NCBI GenBank assembly: GCA_023489135.1
Contig: JAMDCE010000635.1
Coordinates: 1 to 6,047 of the forward strand
DNA from: Chloroflexota bacterium
Lineage (GTDB): Bacteria; Chloroflexota; Chloroflexia; JAMDCE01
Direction: 5' to 3'
Length of the DNA: 6,047 nucleotides
Shown here: piece after piece, positions 1-4,918 of the stretch
How the letters are laid out: every line of letters starts with the position of its first letter
Numbering within the stretch: the first letter of the stretch is position 1
The notes under the pieces: generated by a model
Told to the model about the DNA's origin: nothing
The model's database searches: none
The model's input: the letters and a program-made list of their open reading frames with translations, nothing else
Made by a program: the position numbers and the translations under genes

Positions 1-618
1 CCTGATACGGCCCGGCCTCGTCTTGACACCCCACGGACACCCCAGCTCCCTCCGCCCATACATACGCCTGCTCGATCAGCCCCTTTTTTCTTCCGTCTGG
101 GGATCGACCACCGTCACCACGCCCGCCTTGCGTTTGCGCTTGGCCGTTCCTGTCGAACACCACGTCCGCGTCCTCTGGTAGGAACTGCCTGCCTTTTCCA
201 GCACCCGGCGGATGGTCGTCGCGCCCAACTGTGGAAAGGCCTCGCGGCGTAGTGTCCGCTCCAAGGTGCTCAACGACCACGTCGCGGTCCCGTCCACCTT
301 ACGGTCGGGTGGCCGCTGTGCCGTAGCAACAATCCGGGCACGGGCGGTGCTGTCGTAACTCGATTTTCGCCCCCGCCCAGAGGCGATCGTTAGCGCCCCC
401 AAACCGCGCTCATTGAAGCGCGCGACCAACTCCGCCACCGTACTCCCGCTCTTGAAACCTGCCTGCATAGCCGATTCAGCGAACGACTTTCCTTGGGACA
501 CGGCCAGCAGCGCAGTGGCACGCCGTACCCGATCCACCCGTTCGCTGCTGGCCTTGGTGAGCCGTTCCGTGATTACCTGTTCATCTGCCCCGATTTGCCG
601 GAGCGTTTGCTTCGACAC
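1..618 (-). CDS. IS630-family transposase, N-terminal part, with -1 frameshift; runs off the left edge
   Basis: Seen: a GTG-started frame (616-618, AAGG about 10 bases upstream; in-frame stop at 640-642) encodes 180 residues ending at TGA 76-78. The first ~80 residues are a homeodomain-like helix-turn-helix region (SFAESAMQAGFKSGSTVAEL), followed by a second basic segment and the motif TGTAKRKRKAGVVTVVDP, typical of IS630 transposases. Just before the stop is an A6 run (84-89 on the plus strand). A -1 slip there opens a frame reading LIEQAYVWAEGAGVSVGCQD, then EAGPYQ, to base 1. CQDEAGPYQ is the family motif carrying the first catalytic Asp of the DDE domain. Known of the family: cut-and-paste transposition into TA. 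Inferred: either programmed frameshifting makes the full transposase, or a one-base lesion inactivated it. The terminal inverted repeat was not identified; the element's end probably lies around 660-690. Confidence 0.85.
84..89 (-). promoter_or_regulatory. A6 slippery run at the transposase frame break
   Basis: On the coding (minus) strand the zero frame reads GAA GAA AAA AGG GGC TGA. Moving the AAA codon back one base gives AAA AAG GGG CTG and continues the conserved transposase sequence. The lysine tRNA keeps full pairing after the slip, so translational -1 frameshifting is mechanistically possible. A six-base A run is short for transcriptional slippage. A simple deletion or sequencing error would look the same. 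Confidence 0.5.
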
Positions 619-782
619 TACAACGACACCTTGAACGGCCTATCCAAGCCATACCGACCCCATCCGAAAACTAGGATATAGAGAAGTTGCTGTCAGGCCA
701 TTCCTCCGCCGTCCCGTAATAGCTCCGCTCAAGCGATCAAGTTTAGTGCAAAGATAACAACACAATTCGCCAAACTTCAATG
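619..782. other. Upstream end of the IS630 element and its junction with the regulator locus; no gene
   Basis: No credible coding frame is present; the minus-strand frame here lacks similarity to anything recognisable. The IS terminus must lie in this stretch but cannot be fixed because the other end of the element is outside the window. TA dinucleotides that could mark the target duplication occur around 670-680. Confidence 0.4.
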
Positions 783-812
783 TTGACATGAAACCAAAAG
801 GTGTTATATGAT
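783..812 (+). promoter_or_regulatory. Sigma70-type promoter of the SRPBCC-ArsR operon
   Basis: A consensus -35 TTGACA (783-788) is followed after 18 bases by TATGAT (807-812). An alternative -10 is TATATG at 805-810 with 16-bp spacing. Transcription would start near 819, giving a leader of about 40 bases to the ATG at 859. Confidence 0.75.
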
Positions 813-834
813 ATCGGCAACCATTTGGTTTCAT
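788..834. promoter_or_regulatory. Inverted repeat over the -10 box: candidate ArsR operator
   Basis: Left arm 788-801 (ATGAAACCAAAAGG) and right arm 821-834 (CCATTTGGTTTCAT) are inverted repeats matching at 13 of 14 positions, with a 19-base centre. The left arm touches the -35 and fills the spacer, while the right arm covers the start-site region. Because the left arm lies upstream of the predicted transcript, the symmetry should act as DNA rather than as an RNA hairpin. Binding by the ArsR protein encoded in the same operon is inferred. Confidence 0.65.
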
Positions 835-858
835 TAAAACTTCGCTGGAGTGAAAACG

Positions 859-1293
859 ATGCAGGAAGAAACTCAGGGCACGCTGCCGGACATACGACAC
901 ATTATCGACATCGATGCTCCGATTCAGAAGGTTTGGAAGGCTGTGTCCACCTCAGAAGGCATTGCCACGTGGTTAATGCCAAACGATTTTCAACCGGAAG
1001 TAGGACATCAGTTCAACTTGCAGACGCCATTTGGACCAGTAGGCTGTAAAGTGCTAGAACTGGACCCTCCAAACCGACTTTCATTCGCCTGGGATGATTT
1101 CGGTTGGCGCGTCTCTTTTGAGTTGAAGGAAATCGAAGGAAAAACACAGTTTACACTCGTTCACGCCGGATGGGGAAAGCCCGACGACATCATTCCGAGG
1201 GTTTCTGAAAAACAATCGGTAATACATGCGAGAATGGACGAGGGCTGGGGCCATATGACGAGAGGTCTGCGCGATAAGTTATCTGAGGCATAG
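859..1293 (+). CDS. SRPBCC (AHSA1-type) domain protein, partner of the ArsR regulator
   Basis: A 144-residue protein of the START/Bet v 1-like SRPBCC fold, Activator-of-Hsp90-ATPase-homologue subgroup. Seen: the N-terminal IDAPIQKVWKAVSTSEGIATW pattern (first strand and helix), the WLMPNDFQPEVG and GPVGCKVLELDPPNRLSFAW segments, and a C-terminal amphipathic helix ending GLRDKLSEA. Length is normal for the family. ATG 859 is preferred because GGAG (847-850) lies 8 bases upstream; an in-frame GTG at 850 would overlap that site. Known of the family: a hydrophobic ligand cavity, rarely with a proven ligand; genes of this type are commonly paired with ArsR repressors. It is cytosolic (no signal peptide or membrane segment). 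The next gene starts directly after its stop codon, so the two are co-transcribed and likely translationally coupled. A ligand-handling or stress role is inferred only. Confidence 0.85.
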   Translation: MQEETQGTLPDIRHIIDIDAPIQKVWKAVSTSEGIATWLMPNDFQPEVGHQFNLQTPFGPVGCKVLELDPPNRLSFAWDDFGWRVSFELKEIEGKTQFTLVHAGWGKPDDIIPRVSEKQSVIHARMDEGWGHMTRGLRDKLSEA

Positions 1294-1617
1294 ATGGGTG
1301 CTACTTCAGCAAAGCATGACGTATTTCAGGCAATTGCCGATCCTACACGCCGAAAGCTACTAAGGCTGCTTGTGGATCAGGAGATGTCGATCAACGTAAT
1401 AAGCGGACACTTTCCGATGAGCCGCACGGCTGTTTCCAAGCATCTGCGCATCTTATCGGATGCGGGACTTGTCAAGGACCGAAGATCCGGACGGGAGAGG
1501 CGATACAGACTCCAGCCGGAGCCTCTGGGCGAAGTGAAGCGGTGGCTTTCCTTCTACGAGAGATTTTGGCACGACAAGATGGCCGCGCTTAAGGACTTCG
1601 CGGAATCAGAGGAGTAG
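1294..1617 (+). CDS. ArsR-family winged helix-turn-helix transcriptional repressor
   Basis: A 107-residue protein of usual ArsR/SmtB length. Seen: the N-terminal helix AIADPTRRKLLRLL (residues 13-26), recognition helix SRTAVSKHLRILS (43-55), a basic wing VKDRRSGRERRYRL (60-73), and an aromatic C-terminal helix WLSFYERFW (84-92) probably used for dimerisation. It has no cysteine at all, so the classic metal site (ELCVCDL-like) is missing; this argues against arsenic or zinc sensing. The stop of the SRPBCC gene (TAG 1291-1293) abuts the ATG, with GAGG at 1285-1288 as ribosome site. The likely job is to repress its own operon through the inverted repeat at 788-834, possibly responding to a ligand related to the SRPBCC partner; that link is inferred. 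The signal sensed is unknown. Confidence 0.9.
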   Translation: MGATSAKHDVFQAIADPTRRKLLRLLVDQEMSINVISGHFPMSRTAVSKHLRILSDAGLVKDRRSGRERRYRLQPEPLGEVKRWLSFYERFWHDKMAALKDFAESEE

Positions 1618-1883
1618 GACGGCGCAGTCCTGTCCAGCAGCCACAGCGGGCGATTTGCCTTGATGATTACTTCACACAGAAACCTAACGCATCGGTCGAC
1701 GACCCTAGGCGAGTTGCTGCCTGCCGGCCACACGGTAAATTCGACCACGTGAGCACCTTGGCGCGCTCTGCCACGATGTTCAAACAGACAACACGGGTAG
1801 GCGTGGGGTAGAATTAGCCCAGGGACGCATGCCTTGTTCTCGCTCCCATAGAAAGCTGAACTTGGACAGGTCCCAAAACAATA
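1618..1883. other. Gene-poor stretch downstream of the regulator pair
   Basis: A small hairpin (AGGAC, 6-base loop, GTCCT) sits right after the arsR stop but has no following T run, so it is a poor terminator candidate. The minus strand has an open frame through here, without a recognisable domain or good start. It may be transposon debris. No gene is supported. Confidence 0.4.
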
Positions 1884-1975
1884 CCCGACCAGATCTGATG
1901 CCTGATCGGGAAGTGGCGGAAGCGACGGGATTTGCATACGCGATAAGTATCGTATTGGGTTTCGAAGTTGGCTGG
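1884..1975. repeat. Dispersed repeat copy A (hairpin plus 38-bp core)
   Basis: Seen: a hairpin formed by CCCGACCAG (1884-1892) and CTGATCGGG (1902-1910), one mismatch, followed three bases later by a core at 1914-1951. That core matches 3346-3383 at 37 of 38 bases, the only difference being T versus C near position 1932. Weaker similarity continues to about 1975. Both copies have the same orientation. Read on the minus strand, the core ends in CGCTTCCGCCA, similar to the 3' end of some tRNAs, preceded by a T-loop-like TGCAAAT; no cloverleaf can be drawn. It may be a small mobile or REP-like element, or a remnant of an attachment site. Confidence 0.8.
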
Positions 1976-2012
1976 CGCAGACATCCAGGAGTTGAAGTGC
2001 CATCGCAGCAAT

Positions 2013-2041
2013 TTGCAGGACGGGAGCAAGCGTGATATAGT
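2013..2041 (+). promoter_or_regulatory. Extended -10 promoter for the toxin-antitoxin-like pair
   Basis: TTGCAG (2013-2018) is spaced 17 bases from TATAGT (2036-2041), which is preceded by TG at 2033-2034 (an extended -10). The predicted start near 2048 gives a leader of about 50 bases before the ATG at 2100. The promoter lies just beyond repeat copy A. Confidence 0.65.
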
Positions 2042-2099
2042 ATTAGCCACACAACAAGGCGTGATGGATCGAGACCAAAATGCTCAGTGGAGGAGTGCG

Positions 2100-2426
2100 A
2101 TGACCCGGTACCCTTGCCCTTTTCTGAAGGGCGAGGTGGAGATGACGGAGGGGCGAGAGCGCCACATCGCTGAGCGACATCCTGATCTACTACCGGAGCA
2201 CCGACACCGAATCGCGGAAGCTTTGGCTGACCCTGATCAGGTCCGCAGGAGTGCTCGGTTTGGAAGCGCCAAGCTGTTCTCTCGATGGTATTCGGACCTG
2301 CGGCAAGGCAAACACTTGGTCGTAGTGGTAGTCAGCGAGCTGGACCCGGGTGCGCGTCACTGGGTCATCACGGCCTACATAGCTCGAAGGCTCACGGAAG
2401 GAGAGGTCGAATGGACACGAGGCTGA
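2100..2426 (+). CDS. PBECR-like nuclease-fold protein, probable toxin
   Basis: A 108-residue protein. Seen: RERHIAERHPDLLPEHRHRI (residues 19-38) carries the H-x3-RHP signature of PBECR-type domains (the phage Barnase-EndoU-colicin E5/D-RelE-like nuclease group). It is followed by EALADPDQVRRS, an FSRWY strand (60-64), a hydrophobic strand KHLVVVVVSE (71-80) and a final strand WVITAYIARR (88-97). A GGAGGAG ribosome site lies about five bases before ATG 2100; an in-frame ATG at 2142 is less well placed. The family is thought to include RNA-cleaving toxins and phage effectors; activity here is not shown. DUF4258-type domains share the final strands and are an alternative label. The gene's last 16 bases overlap the start of the DUF2283 gene, the tight coupling expected of a toxin-antitoxin or effector-partner pair. 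Confidence 0.65.
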   Translation: MTRYPCPFLKGEVEMTEGRERHIAERHPDLLPEHRHRIAEALADPDQVRRSARFGSAKLFSRWYSDLRQGKHLVVVVVSELDPGARHWVITAYIARRLTEGEVEWTRG

Positions 2427-2656
2427 AGTTCAGGTACGACCGCGAAGCCGACATTCTCTATATCGACAAGTGCCCGCCCTACGCGGAACAGGAGTCCGAG
2501 GAACTCGGGGACGAAATTATTGCGCGGATCAACCCTGCCACAGGCGAAGTGGAAAACCTAGAAGTACTCTTTTTCTCGACCCGACTGTTGCGAAATGAGC
2601 TTTTCGAGCTTCCAGTCACGGCGAACCTGCGGCTTATCGGACAGAAGAGTGCTTGA
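2411..2656 (+). CDS. DUF2283 family protein, probable partner/antitoxin of the upstream gene
   Basis: An 81-residue protein with the DUF2283 pattern. Seen: KFRYDREADILYIDK (residues 6-20, the family's opening strand pair), SEELGDEIIARINPATGEV (29-47) and the closing NLEVLFFSTRLL strand (49-60). Length is usual for the family. ATG 2411 has GGAGAGG at 2399-2406 as ribosome site, inside the end of the upstream gene, so translation is coupled. DUF2283 proteins are small, acidic and of unknown biochemical role, and they are often found next to small toxin-like genes. An antitoxin or regulatory role is inferred from this arrangement. No DNA-binding motif is visible. The tail after residue 66 (PVTANLRLIGQKSA) lies outside the core domain. 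Confidence 0.8.
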   Translation: MDTRLKFRYDREADILYIDKCPPYAEQESEELGDEIIARINPATGEVENLEVLFFSTRLLRNELFELPVTANLRLIGQKSA

Positions 2657-2720
2657 TAGGTGAGCTCAAGCGCGTCTTACTTGAGGTAGAGTTGCCTGGA
2701 GCGAACGTTGTGTGGGATAT
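2657..2720. other. Short spacer with a hairpin after the DUF2283 gene
   Basis: CTCAAG (2665-2670) and CTTGAG (2680-2685) form a 6-bp stem with a 9-base loop. There is no T tract, so a terminator is not supported. No coding frame is seen. Confidence 0.3.
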
Positions 2721-2801
2721 CTGCGCTAATCCGTGATCCTTTATCCTGACTCAGAGGGAGGCGGCTACACTGTAAGGGTGCCGTCCTTGCCTGGGCTGAC
2801 G
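2721..2801 (+). pseudogene. HicB-type antitoxin, N-terminal remnant
   Basis: Seen: the frame at 2721 reads LR, stop, then SVILYPDSEGGGYTVRVPSL and PGL. This is the standard HicB opening (usually MRYSVILYPDEEGG-YTV-VPSLPG), with CTG in place of the start and TAA (2727-2729) where Tyr3 is expected. A GTG at 2733 could restart translation but yields only about 22 HicB residues before the sequence joins minus-strand transposase DNA near 2797-2801. The rest of hicB and any hicA are absent from the window. HicB proteins neutralise the HicA mRNA interferase; this copy cannot. The remnant shows that a second toxin-antitoxin locus once lay here. Confidence 0.7.
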
Positions 2802-3305
2802 ACTCCCTTCTCCGAGGCGTCGCCGGTGAGAAACGCGAAGGCTAGAGGCACCAGCCCATCACCCGTTAACGCCGACAGGGTCACAAGCCGCATGCCATCC
2901 CCTAGTCCGCTCCCATCCACTACCACCTTCTTGCTATGAATCCGCCGCCTTCTGTACAGCGCTCCCAGACGCCGTTCCTGCAAGCTTATCCAGTCGTCCT
3001 CGGTCAGTCGGGCCAATTCGTCCCGTAATGTGTCAGGGTCGATGGGCACCGACTGCTCGGTCTTGCCCTCAGGCCGCCGATGCCGGCGTGAGAGTCCCTC
3101 ACGCCGGGCTACGGGAGCGTAGCCTAGCTCCAGCAAGATGGCGGGCTCGGCAAATAGTCTCATGAGGGCCCGCTGCCAATCTTCGACCAGCACACCACCC
3201 ATTGTGGCACATTCAATGCCTCCTGCTAGGTGGTATTCTGATACATCGGACGGTCGCTTGGGTGAGATGAACACGTCTTGTCCGCTGGCGGTTCTAAAAA
3301 AGCAA
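2798..3305 (-). pseudogene. DDE transposase, truncated at both ends
   Basis: Seen: an open minus-strand frame of about 168 transposase-like residues. It contains WQRALMRLFAEPAILLELGY, RDELARLTEDDWISLQERRL, then HSKKVVVDGSGLG (codons about 2935-2900) and LVPLAFAFLTGDASEKG. The VVVDGSGLG strand is the position of the first catalytic Asp in IS4-like DDE transposases, and GDASEKG is a typical following motif. The second Asp and the Glu are missing because the sequence breaks at about 2798, at the HicB remnant. The amino end fades out at the hairpin of repeat copy B, with no start codon or ribosome site of its own. No terminal repeats were found. The exact IS family is not assigned. It is not expected to be active. 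Confidence 0.7.
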
Positions 3306-3408
3306 ACCGGCAGGTTGATAATCAATCAACCTGCCGGTCGGGGACTGGCGGAAGCGACGGGATTCGCATACGCGATAAGTATCCTACTGGTTTCCGCGTT
3401 TGGTTGGA
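3306..3408. repeat. Dispersed repeat copy B (perfect 14-bp hairpin plus 38-bp core)
   Basis: Seen: ACCGGCAGGTTGAT (3306-3319) and ATCAACCTGCCGGT (3325-3338) are perfect inverted repeats around a 5-base loop. Seven bases later comes the core (3346-3383), 37 of 38 identical to copy A, with weaker similarity to about 3408. The hairpin arms differ from those of copy A although the position is kept, so the structure is conserved more than its sequence. The hairpin touches the amino-terminal edge of the transposase remnant. Confidence 0.8.
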
Positions 3409-3600
3409 GAGAAGCTTGTTATTCCGCCCCAGAGCCTGACGTAGGCCTTCTTCGTCACGGCCAAGGGCCTGGTTGGGAATTGCCTTTTTATGCACTTTTA
3501 CGGGCTTTTCCGGCGGGTTCTTGCGGCAATCCCCTGCTCGCTCTGCCGCCCACCGTCCAGGGGATTTCACGATTTCTTCTGCGCATCCTGTCACCCGGTG
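3409..3600. other. Non-coding stretch before the cmr leader
   Basis: A plus-strand frame passes through from the transposase remnant to the cmr1 region but shows no domain, start site or coding character. The minus strand has a short frame with EKPVKVHKKAIPNQALGRDE, which could be a gene fragment but was not recognised. No CRISPR repeat units are seen. Confidence 0.4.
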
Positions 3601-3601
3601 T

Positions 3602-3659
3602 CCAGCAGGCGCTACCGAAGGCACATGCAGCACATGCAGACCAGCGCTTGATCTGCTGG
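3602..3659. promoter_or_regulatory. Tandem 9-bp repeat inside nested inverted repeats, upstream of cmr1
   Basis: GCACATGCA occurs twice head to tail (3621-3629, 3630-3638). It is flanked by CCAGCAG (3602-3608) with CTGCTGG (3653-3659), and by GCGCT (3609-3613) with AGCGC (3643-3647). The right flank overlaps the proposed -35. A regulator-binding site is possible but unproven. Confidence 0.35.
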
Positions 3660-3676
3660 GCGAGACATGCTATTCT
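3648..3676 (+). promoter_or_regulatory. Candidate promoter of the cmr operon
   Basis: TTGATC (3648-3653) is spaced 17 bases from TATTCT (3671-3676), which is preceded by TG at 3668-3669 (an extended -10). It would give a leader of about 108 bases before the GTG of cmr1. The hexamers match consensus only partly. Confidence 0.45.
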
Positions 3677-3790
3677 TGTCCCTGCAAAACATTCTGTCCA
3701 AGACGCTGAATGGCAGCCATTTTTGAGGAAGGCCCTGAACGTAGGCCACGGATCTAACTTTTTGCGTGGCATCTTATCTGGAAGGAAAAC

Positions 3791-4918
3791 GTGGAATTCA
3801 CCATCAAAGCCCTAACTCCCATCTGGACGGGCGGGGTGGAGACTGGCCGGATAGACCGCATCCATGAAACGGGCATCATCGGCAGCCTGCGCTGGTGGTA
3901 CGAGGTGATCCTGCGAGGGCTGGGAGCAGATGTGTGTGATCCCACGTCGGACAAGCCGGAACACCGCTGTCGGTTCGATGCCGAGGCCTACCAGAAATCT
4001 CTTCGTGACGGCTATGAGAAGAGTGTATCCTTGCTGGCCGGGCTCCAAAACGTTTGCCCCGTTTGCCGCTTGTTTGGCTGCACGGGGTGGAAACGCCGCT
4101 TTGAACTATCCGCCATTGTCTTTCCCAGTCCGCTAACCCCGTTCTGGCTGGCAACGCTCGATCAACCAGGAAATCTCAACCATTGGTGGCTTACTCAGGT
4201 CTTCCAAGCGGACAACAGCACCGTATGCTTTGGCGACCTAACTCTGCGGGCTCGTTTCATGCGTGGTTACGAAAAGTTCGAAGACGTCTTGAAAGCTTTG
4301 CTTTCCTTGATGGCACAGTATGGTGCAATCGGATCGAGGGCACAGTACGGCTTTGGCCAGTTTGCTTATCCGGCCGCTTACTCGATTGAGAAGAGCATTG
4401 GCATTCTCCGCAACCAAATCACTACGACAAGACCAAAGAATCTGTCAGGCGATTTCTATTCCCTGCGCGATTTCTGGTGCCTGCAATGCCGTATTCCCGA
4501 CGACGATCAGCAGGTTAAGAGGTTTCAGCAGGCCAACGTCGTAGGAAATCAGCAGGCTTTCAATAAGCATAAGAACCACTGCCTTCCCGTCGCTTTCGAC
4601 ATCCGCTACAAACTCCCGAAACGTTTGGACAATGGGCTAAGACAGGTTTTTCGGTTAGCCCATGGTAGAGAGAAGACCCGGCAAGTTTTCGGTACGGTAG
4701 TAAGTGAAGACCAGAAGTGGGGAAGTCGCTTGTTCATCAGTCACCTTTACAAGGGAAATGACGCGGACGGCTACTACCAGCTTCGGGTATGGGGCTTCAC
4801 CAATTCGGCAATCTGCCAGGAGATCCAGGCCACTCTGAAAAGCATGTTCCACGGCGATTTTCACGTCTCGGTTGTGACAGGTCAGGAAATCCTCAGTTTG
4901 AAAGACGATCAGTCATGA
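3791..4918 (+). CDS. cmr1: Cmr1, RAMP subunit of a type III-B CRISPR-Cas effector
   Basis: A 375-residue RAMP protein. Seen: LTPIWTGGVETGR (residues 8-20) and ETGIIGSLRWWYEVILRGLG (26-45), the Cmr1 hallmark in which the first strand is followed by the S-L-R-W-W helix. Next comes a cysteine cluster CPVCRLFGC (89-97, with C49 and C60 nearby) that could bind zinc. The glycine-rich loop YGAIGSRAQYGFGQF (177-191) is the RAMP RNA-binding signature. The start is GTG 3791, with GAAGGA at 3781-3786. Known of the family: Cmr1 sits at the end of the Cmr backbone near Cmr6, contacts the 3' part of the crRNA and helps target-RNA binding; it has no catalytic Asp of the Cas7 type. It is cytosolic. It is the first gene of the operon, and its stop overlaps the next gene's start (ATGA). 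The C-terminal ~170 residues are poorly conserved in general. Confidence 0.92.
   Translation: MEFTIKALTPIWTGGVETGRIDRIHETGIIGSLRWWYEVILRGLGADVCDPTSDKPEHRCRFDAEAYQKSLRDGYEKSVSLLAGLQNVCPVCRLFGCTGWKRRFELSAIVFPSPLTPFWLATLDQPGNLNHWWLTQVFQADNSTVCFGDLTLRARFMRGYEKFEDVLKALLSLMAQYGAIGSRAQYGFGQFAYPAAYSIEKSIGILRNQITTTRPKNLSGDFYSLRDFWCLQCRIPDDDQQVKRFQQANVVGNQQAFNKHKNHCLPVAFDIRYKLPKRLDNGLRQVFRLAHGREKTRQVFGTVVSEDQKWGSRLFISHLYKGNDADGYYQLRVWGFTNSAICQEIQATLKSMFHGDFHVSVVTGQEILSLKDDQS

Noticed and set aside
850..858. GTG at 850 as start of the SRPBCC gene
   Set aside because: It overlaps the GGAG ribosome site that is well placed for the ATG at 859.
1616..1631. Terminator after arsR
   Set aside because: The stem is five base pairs and no T run follows.
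1554..2003. Minus-strand open frame of 149 residues
   Set aside because: It covers the arsR end and the repeat; the shared segment with copy B (YLSRM-IPSLPP) is explained by the DNA repeat. A fragment of an old gene cannot be excluded, but nothing is recognised.
1914..2040. tRNA gene on the minus strand
   Set aside because: A 3'-end-like segment exists but no acceptor 5' strand, D arm or paired T stem could be found.
3409..3790. CRISPR array or leader upstream of cmr1
   Set aside because: No regularly spaced repeats of 25-40 bases are present; only a 9-bp tandem pair and short similarities such as TGACGTAGGCC and TGAACGTAGGCC.
3138..3815. Plus-strand open frame of 225 residues leading into cmr1
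   Set aside because: Its first part is antisense to transposase sequence, its middle is the repeat and hairpin, and its end overlaps cmr1 in another frame; no domain is visible.
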